A DNA stretch of 64,000 nucleotides from Marinobacterium profundum (GTDB lineage: Bacteria; Pseudomonadota; Gammaproteobacteria; Pseudomonadales; Balneatricaceae). Shown here one piece after another: positions 35,601 through 44,660 of this stretch. Numbering within the stretch: the stretch's first letter is position 1; each line of letters opens with the position of its first letter. The stretch lies in contig NZ_BCNS01000142.1 in the NCBI RefSeq assembly GCF_001528745.1, forward strand, positions 1 to 64,000, read 5' to 3'. The notes beneath the pieces are model-generated. The model did not search any database. It was not told the DNA's origin and saw only the letters and a list, made by a program, of their open reading frames with translations. The position numbers were made by a program, and so were the translations under genes.

Positions 35601-38437
35601 GCAAGGTTGCCGAGCGGGTTGAAAAGGTGATTCATTACTCCAGTGCGCCTGTTAAGGGACGCCTGCTGAGCGAGCGTTCGCGTCTTGAGGCGGATGGCAA
35701 GTCAGCATTGATCGTGGCGGTACAGTTTTACGATGCGGCGGGTTTTCCGGCCCGTGCCGGTGTCGTAGGACAGTATCTGGTGGATTCGGGCCATAGGCCG
35801 CGGGCCGAGACCGATGACCTGACACTGGATCCGCTGGCCAACACCGGCAGCGATTATCAGCGTTTTACCGTCGAGGATGCCGGTATTGCCTATATAGAGC
35901 TGGAGCCGACCACCCAGAGTGGCGAAGTCGTGCTGCGCTTCAAGCTGGAGAACAATACTCAGGAAGTGCGTGCCTGGACGCAAGCCTCGCAGCGCGAATG
36001 GATACTGGTGGGTGTGGCCGAAGGCACCATTGGTCTGGATCGCCTTACCGGCAACCGTGATAACGCCAATGACGCAGGCAAGGGCAAGGATGACGATCTG
36101 CTCACCGATACCGGCGTTGCCTTCTTTGCCAAGGGTCGGGTCAAGGGAGACTGGTTGCTGACCATGTCCTACGATTCCAACCGCGAAGGCACCATGGCGA
36201 ACAACGATCTGTTCAAGGTGATTGATCCCGATCAGTACTACACCCTCTACGGCGATGAAAGCGAGCAGCGCTACGATGCCGCCAGCCGTGAGAAGCTGTA
36301 CGTCAAACTGGAACGCAAGCAGTTCTATGCCATGTACGGCGATTACGAAACCGGCCTCAATGTGACTGATCTGGCGCGCTACAACCGCAGCCTGACAGGC
36401 TTCAAGAGCGAACTGCAGACCGAGCGCTTTGATCTGAATGTCTTTGCCAGCCAGGCGTCGGAAGGTTTCGTGAAAGATGAAATTCGCGGCGATGGCACTA
36501 CAGGCCCCTACAGCCTGAGCCGTTCGGTACTGATCAACACCGACAAGATCAGCATTGAAACCCGTGATCGCTTTCGCAACGAGAAGGTGCTGGAACGCCG
36601 TCAGTTGCGCTCCCATACCGATTACGAGATCGACTACGATCGTGGTGTTATCTACTTCAAGGCGCCCGTAGCCTCGAGCGACTTTGACTTCAACCCCAAG
36701 GTTATCGTTATCGACTACGAAACCGAGGGCACCGGTGAAGAAGCACTTAACTACGGTGGCCGCGTGGCGGTGAAACTGCTGGATGGCGCGCTTGAGATTG
36801 GCGCCAGCAGCATTCACGAGAACAATGCCGGAGACGAGGGCGACTTGCAGGGTCTGGATCTGCGTTATGACATTACCGACAAGACTCAGCTGCGGGCAGA
36901 GATTGCCACCAGCGAGAGTGTGGAAGAGGGTGTACGCAAGGAAGGCCAGGCCCGCTCGGTTGAGATTACCCATCGTGACGACGATCTGGATGTACGTGGC
37001 TACTATCGGGAGCTGGAAGAAGACTTTGGCCTGGGTCAGCAGAGCGCCAGTGGGCGGGGTGTGCGCAAACTTGGTGTGGATGCCAGCTACCGCCTGAATG
37101 ATCGCAATCGCATTACCGGTCGCAAGTACCGCGAAACCCGTACTGAAACCGATGCCCAGCGCGATGTTAGCGAAGCGCGTTACGATTACCGCGGTGACAA
37201 CTACAGCATCTATGTAGGTGCGCGTCAGACCGATGATCTGATCATCGATTATGCCGGCACACAGCAGCGCCAGTCGTCGAAACAGGCGCTGGTGGGTGGC
37301 GAAACCCGCATGATGGATGGCCGACTGCGCCTGCGTGCCAGCCATGAGCAGAATATTGGCGATGAAGTGCAGAGCACCGATTTTCCCAATCGCACCAAGC
37401 TTGGGGCTGATTACAAGCTCACCGACAAGGTGGATCTGTACGCCGAGCAGGAATACACCAAGGGCGATACGCGTGAAACCGAGAAAACCCGTGTCGGTGT
37501 GCGTACCTATCCCTGGGAAGGTGGCGAGATCGATACTTCCCTGGGGCAGCAGTTGTCCGAAGAGAGTGCGCGCCTGTTCGCCACCGCCGGTCTGCGTCAG
37601 CGCTGGCAGCTGAGCGATCGCTGGAGCACGGACTTCAGCATTGATCGCAGCCAGACGCTGGAGTCCGACTCGCCGGTGCGGGTTGACCCGGACAGCGAAG
37701 AGCCCGATGCCGAAATCGACTACACCTCCGTATCCGTGGGCAATGCTTACCACGCCGATGATTGGACCCTGAGCTCGCGAGTTGAAGTACGCGATGGCGA
37801 GACCGAACAGCGCTGGGGTGCAGCTGTGGGTGTTGTGGCCGAAGTAGAGAAGGGCACCGCTGTTGCCGCCAAGGCCCGTTACGGCGACAGCCGCCGCGAT
37901 GATCAGCGCAAGCGCACTCTGGATCTGAGCCTGGGTCTGGCGTACCGCCCGCGCGGTGGCAAGCTTACTGTGCTGGATCGGCTGGATTATCAGCGCAACG
38001 ATGAAACCATCGGCAGTGTTGATCGTGATGACTGGAGCCTGACCAACAACCTGAACCTGAACTACAAGCCCAATGATGATACCCAGCTGGCGCTGCATCA
38101 TGGTATCAAGTACCAGCAGAAGACCATCGCCAAGAAAAGCTACAAGGGCTACACCGATACCCTGGGCGCCGAAGTGCGGCATGATTTTGGCGACCGCTTC
38201 GATGTCGGTGCCCATGCAAGCATTCTGCGCAATGACAGTGGCCAGTCCGAAACCAGCTTCGGTGTGTCGGTTGGCGTTAATCCGATGAGAAATACCTGGA
38301 TCAGCGTCGGCTACAACTTCGAGGGTTACGACAATAACGATTTCAGCGGTGGTAACTTTACTTCCAAAGGCGCTTTTGTCCGCTTCGCGGTCAAGTTCGA
38401 CCAGGACAGTGTCAGGGAATTGCTGGGTAATGATTAA
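32606..38437 (+). CDS. 1943-residue outer-membrane protein: DUF11 modules, OmpA-like domain and C-terminal beta-barrel
   Basis: Signal peptide is about 1-37. The following module (ISNIAELSYQTPGGTVRVPSN) resembles the start of DUF11 proteins A and B. Next come a strand-rich region (about 136-188), a DUF11 domain (about 371-470), an SdrD/carboxypeptidase-like beta module (about 524-572, GIAGIRFYLEDG) and a second DUF11-like region. An OmpA C-terminal-like domain lies at about 739-861, with IQVIGHTDNQP and NRRVEVRI. From about 1131 to the end the sequence alternates charged and aromatic residues in strand lengths (YAMYGDYETGLN, DFDFNPKVIVIDYETEG), typical of a large barrel. ATG 32606 has GGGAG upstream; GTG 32591 is less likely. 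It appears to be a surface scaffold anchored both in the membrane and to peptidoglycan. Confidence 0.8.
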   Translation: MKRLILTTNLKALFTRVTGLLSLIALCCSFGIATASAATISISNIAELSYQTPGGTVRVPSNRVEDFRQRAPATIDFLMYRPQSTQAQSLKVQPTAFDSSGSETWQTLAAPKSSQGGALNLAASLSLVQDPQFRQGEPLFIRLSDLDANRDPAVLDTVIVTLTTSSGNDSETLLLTETSPNSGVFLGYVPTQASGGGNLDGALTVERNSRIIAQYTDAGDLTDNTESFTLVDPYGLVLDSCTGELIDGVSVTLINAASGLPAAVFGDDGVSRYPSTVVTGEQVIDAGGTVYPGVTGRYRFPLIETGRYALRLDPPDGYVYPSRRTNAETQASTPFPVVLVNGSRGEVFTIVEGPPLYLDLPVDCVAIDPLFVNMSTDQAKASIGDFVAFTIDVGNTNSDTDYSDVVVNDRLPLGFIYRSGSATLDGRPIADPQIASNGRDLVFNLDLLEAGETRSIDYVIEVGPGTPIATAISISRAQASGGEQSNSASAGVNVRDPFFRNQGILIGTVSETECKDDEDEQPWRGIAGIRFYLEDGTNVQSDDKGMFHFEGVRPGLHVVQLDVDTIPAGYEVVNCEPDNRFAGRAYSQFVDLRGGSLWRLDYHLIKTPAPVADVELNLGVTLVGEQLQYSIDNRGGAVALSNRSLIVTLPPGSLYESGSARLNTEVLADPQQQGNRLTFNLGGVETSWRDLVTFSASLPEQADELTSKALLKFDTPSARGVRTPAARVTLMAPAEPASIMHELTYRAGFTSLGADLSAADHASLAQRFEGLDVDSLSRIQVIGHTDNQPISGAARRRYSNNEALSLARARTVGRHIRDILGLLPDQVSVAGHGAREPLTENNSAEGRRENRRVEVRILQKTTPVRSVSLAQEVESGWRARLVKGIAKADQVERSVTSTKVTLPGMPAFDQTWLNSVPAGNEWLWPLGDYSPEIPSIKIALKHGNKLRARLMLDGVAVSALNFDGTIKSSDGKKVVSRWNGVDVREGDNHFVAELFDRSGKVAERVEKVIHYSSAPVKGRLLSERSRLEADGKSALIVAVQFYDAAGFPARAGVVGQYLVDSGHRPRAETDDLTLDPLANTGSDYQRFTVEDAGIAYIELEPTTQSGEVVLRFKLENNTQEVRAWTQASQREWILVGVAEGTIGLDRLTGNRDNANDAGKGKDDDLLTDTGVAFFAKGRVKGDWLLTMSYDSNREGTMANNDLFKVIDPDQYYTLYGDESEQRYDAASREKLYVKLERKQFYAMYGDYETGLNVTDLARYNRSLTGFKSELQTERFDLNVFASQASEGFVKDEIRGDGTTGPYSLSRSVLINTDKISIETRDRFRNEKVLERRQLRSHTDYEIDYDRGVIYFKAPVASSDFDFNPKVIVIDYETEGTGEEALNYGGRVAVKLLDGALEIGASSIHENNAGDEGDLQGLDLRYDITDKTQLRAEIATSESVEEGVRKEGQARSVEITHRDDDLDVRGYYRELEEDFGLGQQSASGRGVRKLGVDASYRLNDRNRITGRKYRETRTETDAQRDVSEARYDYRGDNYSIYVGARQTDDLIIDYAGTQQRQSSKQALVGGETRMMDGRLRLRASHEQNIGDEVQSTDFPNRTKLGADYKLTDKVDLYAEQEYTKGDTRETEKTRVGVRTYPWEGGEIDTSLGQQLSEESARLFATAGLRQRWQLSDRWSTDFSIDRSQTLESDSPVRVDPDSEEPDAEIDYTSVSVGNAYHADDWTLSSRVEVRDGETEQRWGAAVGVVAEVEKGTAVAAKARYGDSRRDDQRKRTLDLSLGLAYRPRGGKLTVLDRLDYQRNDETIGSVDRDDWSLTNNLNLNYKPNDDTQLALHHGIKYQQKTIAKKSYKGYTDTLGAEVRHDFGDRFDVGAHASILRNDSGQSETSFGVSVGVNPMRNTWISVGYNFEGYDNNDFSGGNFTSKGAFVRFAVKFDQDSVRELLGND

Positions 38438-38467
38438 AGTCGCCCGGTCCGACAAGAGGCCCAGAAT

Positions 38468-41230
38468 ATGAAGAACATCAAACAATCTGGACAGCAAAAA
38501 CCCTTTGCCAGGCACGCTCTCTGGTGCTGCCTTACCGGCCTGCTGCTGGGCACTGGCGTGGCCCAGGCGGATTACCTGGGCACGGGTACCACACGGGTGT
38601 TTATAGACCCCGACAGTCTGCCGGCCATCATTGATGGCTATCAGGTGGGAGACATTGTCTCTATCATCGCCGAAACCACGCCCGATCCCAACAGCGGTAG
38701 TACCGTGGGCGCCGGTGCCTGGAATACCCAGTACGTGCCGGATGGCGCCGAGATTGTGGGTGCTGCCATAGTCGTAGCCAACCCCGATGGCACCTACTCG
38801 TCGACACCGGTCACAGATGTGTCGGAAATTGCCCGCGGCTGTGGCCCCCGTGGCTGTAAATACCCGGTTACCGGCTCCTTTCAGAACGGCACTGTGGGTC
38901 ACTCGCAGCAGGATACCGGTATCTTCTACAGTACAGATCCGCGTACCCGCCAGCTGGCGACGCCCTACAGAGTATCCCCGACCGGCAGTAATGTGACGCC
39001 CCAGGATGCCTGGAACGAGTGGGACTACTGGCAGGTACTGGCCTATGGTACAGGCGATGCGCTAACCGGCAACGGAGGCCAGGGCAACACCCCCATCACC
39101 CTGGACACCACCTCCGGTATCTGGACGGGATCAGGATCGCCGGTGGCGGGGCCTGATGTCTATTACACCAATGATTACAACGATAACTGTATTGGCGGGG
39201 GGCTGGCGACGCTGCAGGACAAAACCAGCTGTGTCGGCCCCTGGCAGCGCATTAGCTATCCCAACTCCAAGATTGCGGCCTCAGGCCTGGTGCGTCCTCC
39301 ACTGGCAACCGATGGTGAGGCACTGGCGAACGACTCGGTGCTAACCTCGGCGGGTCACAGTTTTAGCGGCGATGGCGCCCTGCCAAGCAATACCAATGCG
39401 GTACGTTTCGTATTTGGTGAACGTCGCCTGGGCGAGCTTGAGTATACCCGTCTGTCCTTTCGCATTACCGATGCGGCAGCGTTCACAAACTCTATCGAGC
39501 TGGGGGATGTCTGTGCCGATGCCACCGGTGGTGATACCGACAAGGAAGGTCGCGGGCCCCAGGATAATATCTGGCGCTATTTTGAAGGCAACGGTCAGAG
39601 CTGCCTGGTGGCCAGCACCGCGGCAAACCTGCATAAAACCATTACCCACGTCGATAATGTTGCCGGTGCAAGTTCCGCCCAGCAGGACTCCATAGTGGCG
39701 TTCAAGATCTCCATTGCCAACACCGGCATTGCCGATCTCCATGATATTGCTATTACAGACCTGCCACTGGATAACGATTTAGCTTTGCTGCCGCCGGGTG
39801 ATCCCAACTGCCCCTACGCCAGCTACGATGGCAACTGGCCGGGCGGTTTGCCGACCTTTACCGGTATCGCCGGTGACACCGGGTCCTGGTCTACCGTGCC
39901 CTCCATCGGCGCTGGCGAGAGCTTTGAGGTGTATATCTGTGCTCAGGTCGACAGCAAGGCGAAGATTGGCAGTGCGCTGGATAACGAAGCCACTGCAACC
40001 TTTTCCAAGACCTCAGGGGGCACCACAGAGGCGCCTCTGACTTCAATCGCCAAGGTGCTGGTGAATACCAAGATCAGCGGTACTCTGTATCTGGACAATG
40101 ATCGCAGCGGCACTCTGACCACAGGAGATAATCCTCTTACGCCTGTTTCGGTGCAGCTGTGGATAGATGAAAACGGCAACGGTGTGCTGGAGTCCGGCAC
40201 CGATACCCTGGTTGATACCGCTGTAACCAACAACGCCGGTGGCTACCTGTTCAGCGGCCTGGAGGCGGGCGACTATCTGGTGGTGGAAACCGATACCGAC
40301 TATGCCGCTATCGCTGATATCGATACGGCCCTGGGCGCCTGTGCCACAGGTAACAGCTGCAGCGTGATCGCGGTGGCCCTGGATGGGGGGGCGGCCAGTA
40401 TCGGCAACGACTTTTTCAAGGTGGGTGCCAGTATCGGCGATACGCTGTACGCCGACAGCAACAATAACGGTGTGCAGGATGCGGGCGAGCCCGGCATCGA
40501 AGGCGTGACCTTGGATCTGCTGGACAGTGGTTCTGAAGTCATTGCCACCCTGACCACCGATGCCAGTGGCCTTTATAACTTTAATGAGCTGGTGGCCGGA
40601 TCCTATACGGTGGTGGTAACCGATACCGACAGTGTTCTCAGACCTGGCTTTTTACATGATCAAACCGCGGACCCCGACGCCACCCTGGATGGTCAGCACA
40701 GTCTTAGTGTGACTGCTGGTGAGGTGGTTGATACCGTCGATTTTGGCTACCTGCCGCTGGTGATTAATCTCACCACGGTAAAATCGGTGGTTACGTTGTC
40801 GGATCCCGTGAATGGCACCAGCAACCCCAAGGCCATACCGGGCGCCGAGGTGGAGTACACCATTACAGTGACCAACCTGGGTAATGGCCGCACGGACGAT
40901 GGCACCTTCGTGATTACCGATCTGATAGACCCCAGTCTTGAGGTCTTTGTGGGTGATTTCAGCGGTGCCGCCACCGGGCCTGTGGAACTGCTGCAGGGGG
41001 CCACCAGCAGCGATCTGACCTACAACTATGAATCGCTCAACAGTGTCACCGATGATCTGGAGTTTTCATCCGACAGTGGCGCTACCTACAGCTATAGTGT
41101 GACACCGGACGCCGACAACTTTGACACCCTGGTTAATGCTGTCCGCCTGACACTGGGTGGTCAGCTGCAGGGCAGTGATGGCACCCTGGACCCGAGCTTC
41201 AGCGTGCGCTTCAAGGCTCGGGTGAAGTAA
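38468..41230 (+). CDS. secreted SdrD-like/DUF11 surface protein, 920 residues
   Basis: Signal peptide is about 1-36 (ending VAQA). A unique N-terminal half (37-390) has paired cysteines (CGPRGC, CIGG...CVGPW) and no family I recognise. Then come a DUF11 domain (about 395-530), two SdrD B-type repeats (LYLDNDRSGTLTTGDNPLTPV at about 540 and LYADSNNNGVQDAGEPGIEGV at about 660, each with Ca-binding-type DxDxNG residues) and a final DUF11 module with NPKAIPGAEVEYTITV. There is no sorting signal or C-terminal anchor. It is 30 bp after the giant barrel protein, so the two are cotranscribed and it probably docks onto that scaffold. A palindromic terminator follows. Confidence 0.75.
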   Translation: MKNIKQSGQQKPFARHALWCCLTGLLLGTGVAQADYLGTGTTRVFIDPDSLPAIIDGYQVGDIVSIIAETTPDPNSGSTVGAGAWNTQYVPDGAEIVGAAIVVANPDGTYSSTPVTDVSEIARGCGPRGCKYPVTGSFQNGTVGHSQQDTGIFYSTDPRTRQLATPYRVSPTGSNVTPQDAWNEWDYWQVLAYGTGDALTGNGGQGNTPITLDTTSGIWTGSGSPVAGPDVYYTNDYNDNCIGGGLATLQDKTSCVGPWQRISYPNSKIAASGLVRPPLATDGEALANDSVLTSAGHSFSGDGALPSNTNAVRFVFGERRLGELEYTRLSFRITDAAAFTNSIELGDVCADATGGDTDKEGRGPQDNIWRYFEGNGQSCLVASTAANLHKTITHVDNVAGASSAQQDSIVAFKISIANTGIADLHDIAITDLPLDNDLALLPPGDPNCPYASYDGNWPGGLPTFTGIAGDTGSWSTVPSIGAGESFEVYICAQVDSKAKIGSALDNEATATFSKTSGGTTEAPLTSIAKVLVNTKISGTLYLDNDRSGTLTTGDNPLTPVSVQLWIDENGNGVLESGTDTLVDTAVTNNAGGYLFSGLEAGDYLVVETDTDYAAIADIDTALGACATGNSCSVIAVALDGGAASIGNDFFKVGASIGDTLYADSNNNGVQDAGEPGIEGVTLDLLDSGSEVIATLTTDASGLYNFNELVAGSYTVVVTDTDSVLRPGFLHDQTADPDATLDGQHSLSVTAGEVVDTVDFGYLPLVINLTTVKSVVTLSDPVNGTSNPKAIPGAEVEYTITVTNLGNGRTDDGTFVITDLIDPSLEVFVGDFSGAATGPVELLQGATSSDLTYNYESLNSVTDDLEFSSDSGATYSYSVTPDADNFDTLVNAVRLTLGGQLQGSDGTLDPSFSVRFKARVK

Positions 41231-41286
41231 CCTGAGCGGAAGATGCACGCAGAGAATTTAGAGAGGCGGTTGAATAGGGGGGTGCA

Positions 41287-41321
41287 AAGGCGGTATCAGG
41301 TACAGAACCTGATACCGCCTT
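41287..41321. terminator. terminator of the surface-protein operon
   Basis: A perfect 15-bp stem, AAGGCGGTATCAGGT / ACCTGATACCGCCTT, with a 5-base loop. The T run after it is short and interrupted (CTTTGTCGTTT), so efficiency is uncertain. Confidence 0.75.
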
Positions 41322-41476
41322 TGTCGTTTGTGCGGGAAGCAAAGTGCTTTGTTGCACTTTGTTACAATTCCTTGCGTAAGGTTACCCCTTTCCTGACGGC
41401 GCTTTGTTAATTTAGCTACATCCGGTTCAGGGCCGCAACAGCCCCCGGTCATAACAATAATTCAGGAAACAAAGTA

Positions 41477-42724
41477 ATGAAGACATTCAAGACCTGCCTT
41501 ACCAGCATAGCCCTGTCTATCGCCTGTGCTACAGCCTCTGCCGGTGAGGTTGAAGTGCTGCACTATTGGACCTCGGGTGGTGAAGCTGCCGCCGTGAACG
41601 TACTCAAACAGGAAATGGAAGCGGCCGGCCACACCTGGACCGACTTCGCCGTTGCCGGTGGTGGTGGTGAGTCCGCCATGACCGTACTGAAATCCCGCGC
41701 CATTTCCGGCAATCCCCCGTCTGCTGCCCAGATCAAGGGCCTGGATATTCAGGAGTGGGGTGAACTCGGTTTCCTGACGTCGCTGGATGATGTCGCTGCC
41801 GCCGGCAAGTGGGATTCGCTGCTGCCGCCTGTGGTCAGTGATGTGATGAAGTACGATGGCCACTATGTTGCTGTGCCGGTCAATGTACACCGCGTTAACT
41901 GGCTCTGGGCCAATCCTGAAGCCTTCAAGAAAGCGGGCGTTGAAATCCCAACCACCTGGGAAGAGATGATTGCTTCGGGCCCTAAGCTCAAGGCTGCGGG
42001 TATCATTCCGCTGGCCCACGGTGGCCAGGCCTGGCAGGACGCGACTACCTTTGAAGCCATCGCTCTGGCGGAAGGCGCAGACTTCTACCGCAAGGCCTTC
42101 GTGGAACATGACGAAGCGACCCTGAAGGGCCCAACCATGGTGAAAGTTCTTACTACTTTCAAACAGATGCGTGACCTTATAGATGCTGATTCCAGCGGTC
42201 GTGACTGGAACGTGGCCACCTCCATGGTGATCAATGGTCAGGCGGCCATGCAGATCATGGGTGACTGGGCCAAGGGTGAATTCACCGCTGCGGGCAAAGA
42301 AGCTGGCACCGATTATGTCTGCGTAGCCGCACCTGGCACCGCCGGCATGTTTACCTTCAATATCGACAGCCTGGCGATGTTTACCCAGTCCGATGACAGC
42401 CGTGCCCAGGCGCAGAAAGATCTGGCCGCCATGGTCATGGATCCCAAGTTCCAGGAAACCTTCAACCTGAACAAGGGCTCGATTCCTGCGCGTCAGGGTA
42501 TGGACCGTACTCCGTTTGATGCCTGCGCACTGGCATCCATGGATGACTTCACCCTCAGCGCCGAGAAGGGCACCCTGGTGCCAAGCATGGCCCACGGCAT
42601 GTCCACCAGCTCCCGCGTACAGGGCGCTATCTATGATGTAGTGACTAACTACTTCAACGCCAGTGATATCACCGCTGAGCAGGCGGCCGAGAAACTGGCC
42701 CGTGCTGTAAACGCCAGTCTGTGA
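41477..42724 (+). CDS. gtsA: glucose/mannose-type ABC substrate-binding protein (GtsA-like)
   Basis: A 415-residue periplasmic protein of the extracellular solute-binding family 1. The signal peptide is about 1-22, followed by [19 protein letters not shown]. The [19 protein letters not shown] and [14 protein letters not shown] regions are typical of GtsA/GlcS-type glucose-binding proteins. The gene is first of a four-gene ABC operon. A strong palindrome between it and the permease probably protects its mRNA, giving more binding protein than permease. The order A-B-C-D and the GltR/GtrS-like system nearby support glucose as the main substrate. Confidence 0.85.
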   Translation: MKTFKTCLTSIALSIACATASAGEVEVLHYWTSGGEAAAVNVLKQEMEAAGHTWTDFAVAGGGGESAMTVLKSRAISGNPPSAAQIKGLDIQEWGELGFLTSLDDVAAAGKWDSLLPPVVSDVMKYDGHYVAVPVNVHRVNWLWANPEAFKKAGVEIPTTWEEMIASGPKLKAAGIIPLAHGGQAWQDATTFEAIALAEGADFYRKAFVEHDEATLKGPTMVKVLTTFKQMRDLIDADSSGRDWNVATSMVINGQAAMQIMGDWAKGEFTAAGKEAGTDYVCVAAPGTAGMFTFNIDSLAMFTQSDDSRAQAQKDLAAMVMDPKFQETFNLNKGSIPARQGMDRTPFDACALASMDDFTLSAEKGTLVPSMAHGMSTSSRVQGAIYDVVTNYFNASDITAEQAAEKLARAVNASL

Positions 42725-42746
42725 CAGGTGGCGGCCGCCGATCCTG

Positions 42747-42795
42747 CTAGCAGCCTGTCGGACTTACCGATCGGCCAAGTCCGACAGGCTGCTAG
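42747..42795. repeat. perfect 19-bp palindrome (REP-like) between gtsA and gtsB
   Basis: CTAGCAGCCTGTCGGACTT pairs completely with AAGTCCGACAGGCTGCTAG around an 11-base loop. There is no T tract, so it is more likely a 3'-end stabiliser or intergenic repeat than a terminator. The malE-malF gap of E. coli carries a similar element that raises binding-protein output. Confidence 0.85.
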
Positions 42796-42838
42796 GGACC
42801 GGTGACCGCATTGAGCCACTCTCTACCGGTACCCCCTT

Positions 42839-43774
42839 ATGAATCCCAAATCCCTCTCACTGCCCGAAACCGGGACGGTGCGACCCGTTACGCTTCGACT
42901 GCAGGATAGGTTGGCGGCCCAGCTGCCCAAGCTGGTGTTGGCACCGACCGTTATCGTTACTCTGGTAGCCGTGTATGGCTATATGATCTGGACCGGGCTG
43001 CTGTCCCTTACCAGCTCGCGAATTCTGCCGGTATGGAAGTTTATCGGCACTGATCAATACAGCAAGCTGCTGGAAAATGACCGCTGGGGCGTCGCGGTTG
43101 AAAACCTGATCATCTTTGGTGGTCTCTTTATTCTAATCTGTCTGGTGCTGGGTGTGCTTATGGCCATACTGCTGGATCAGAAGATCCGCGCCGAAGGCGC
43201 GCTGCGCACCATTTACCTCTATCCCATGGCGATTTCATTCATCGTTACCGGTACCGCCTGGAAGTGGCTGCTCAATCCGGGCCTGGGGTTGCAGAAAACC
43301 ATCCGTGACTGGGGTTTTGAAAGCTTTACCTTCGACTGGCTGGTGAATCCCGACATGGTGATCTACTGCCTGGTGATTGCGGCCGTTTGGCAATCGTCTG
43401 GCTTTGTAATGGCACTCTTTCTGGCCGGCCTGCGGGGTGTGGATCAGGAGATGGTCAAGGCTGCCCAGCTCGATGGCGCCAGCATGCCGATGATCTACAG
43501 GCGCATTATTTTGCCCTGCCTGAAACCGGTGTTCTTCAGTGCCTTCGTGATTTTGTCTCATATTGCCATCAAGAGCTTTGACCTGGTGGCGGCACTCACC
43601 GGCGGTGGCCCTGGCTATTCTTCGGATCTGCCGGCGACCTTCATGTATCAGCACGCTTTCACCCGAGGCCAGATGGGCCTGGGTGCGGCCAGCGCCATGC
43701 TGATGCTCGGCGGTGTGCTCGCCATACTGGTGCCTTATCTGTATTCCGAACTGAGGAGCAAGAAAAATGGTTAA
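42839..43774 (+). CDS. gtsB: sugar ABC permease GtsB-like
   Basis: A 311-residue MalF-type permease. About six membrane helices follow a short cytoplasmic N-terminus. The EAA loop is present as EMVKAAQLDGASMPMIYRRIILPCLKP (about 202-228), where the ATPase docks. Start ATG 42839 follows the palindrome by 43 bp. It overlaps the next permease by 8 bp. Together with GtsC it forms the inner-membrane channel. Confidence 0.85.
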   Translation: MNPKSLSLPETGTVRPVTLRLQDRLAAQLPKLVLAPTVIVTLVAVYGYMIWTGLLSLTSSRILPVWKFIGTDQYSKLLENDRWGVAVENLIIFGGLFILICLVLGVLMAILLDQKIRAEGALRTIYLYPMAISFIVTGTAWKWLLNPGLGLQKTIRDWGFESFTFDWLVNPDMVIYCLVIAAVWQSSGFVMALFLAGLRGVDQEMVKAAQLDGASMPMIYRRIILPCLKPVFFSAFVILSHIAIKSFDLVAALTGGGPGYSSDLPATFMYQHAFTRGQMGLGAASAMLMLGGVLAILVPYLYSELRSKKNG

Positions 43775-44639
43775 GCCTCAGCAAACTTTGAGTCAGCAGC
43801 TGTTGCGTTACGGGCTTTACGCGATTCTGGCGGTGGCCGCACTGGTTTATCTGCTGCCCCTGTGGGTCATGCTACTGACCTCGCTTAAAGATGTGGAAGA
43901 AATTCGCAGCGGTACCCTGTTGTCACTGCCCGGCAGCATCAACTTTGATGCCTGGAGCAAGGCCTGGAGTGGCGCCTGCACCGGCAGTACCTGTGAGGGT
44001 ATAGCGCCGTTTTTCGCCAACTCTTTCAAGATCGTGATTCCGGCGGTACTGATTTCTACCCTGATAGGCGCTCTGAACGGTTATGTGCTGTCGTTGTGGA
44101 AGTTCCGTGGCAGCGAGTTGCTGTTCGGCGCCATGCTGGTGGGCTGCTTTATTCCGTTCCAGGTCATATTGCTGCCCATGGCACGCATGCTGGCGACGCT
44201 GGGGCTTGCCAATACCACCACCGGCCTGGTGGCGGTGCATGTGACCTACGGTGTGGCCTTTACAACCCTGTTTTTCCGCAACTTTTATGTTGGTCTGCCG
44301 AAAGAGTTGATCGCGGCGGCGCGCCTTGATGGCGCCGGATTTTTCTTTATCTTCCGCCGTGTGGTGTTGCCGCTGTCGACGCCGATTATCGTCGTCTGCG
44401 TGATCTGGCAGTTCACCCAGATCTGGAACGACTTCCTGTTTGGTGTGGTGTTCTCCGGATCTGATACGCAGCCGGTGACAGTAGCGCTGAACAACCTGGT
44501 CAACACCAGCTTTGGTGGCAAGGAATATAACGTGGATATGGCAGCGGCCCTGATGGCTGCGCTGCCAACCCTGCTGGTGTATGTACTGGCAGGCAAATAC
44601 TTTGTACGCGGTCTGACCGCCGGCGCCGTAAAAGGCTGA
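43767..44639 (+). CDS. gtsC: sugar ABC permease GtsC-like
   Basis: A 290-residue MalG-type permease with six helices. The EAA loop reads ELIAAARLDGAGFFFIFRRVVLPLSTP. An NH2-terminal periplasmic loop carries two cysteines (GACTGSTCEG) close together, which may form a disulfide. It overlaps gtsB and is 21 bp before the ATPase. Confidence 0.85.
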   Translation: MVKPQQTLSQQLLRYGLYAILAVAALVYLLPLWVMLLTSLKDVEEIRSGTLLSLPGSINFDAWSKAWSGACTGSTCEGIAPFFANSFKIVIPAVLISTLIGALNGYVLSLWKFRGSELLFGAMLVGCFIPFQVILLPMARMLATLGLANTTTGLVAVHVTYGVAFTTLFFRNFYVGLPKELIAAARLDGAGFFFIFRRVVLPLSTPIIVVCVIWQFTQIWNDFLFGVVFSGSDTQPVTVALNNLVNTSFGGKEYNVDMAAALMAALPTLLVYVLAGKYFVRGLTAGAVKG

Positions 44640-44660
44640 AACAATAAGAGGTTTATTCCC

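Noticed and set aside
35702-38902. A 1066-codon open frame on the minus strand, opposite the giant outer-membrane protein
   Set aside because: It mirrors the codons of a gene with strong GC-biased usage, has no ribosome-binding site or recognisable domain, and would start inside the next gene. It is a composition artefact.
41287-41321. Attenuator or operator for gtsA
   Set aside because: The hairpin lies 155 bp before gtsA but only 57 bp after the surface-protein operon, and its perfect 15-bp stem is better explained as that operon's terminator.
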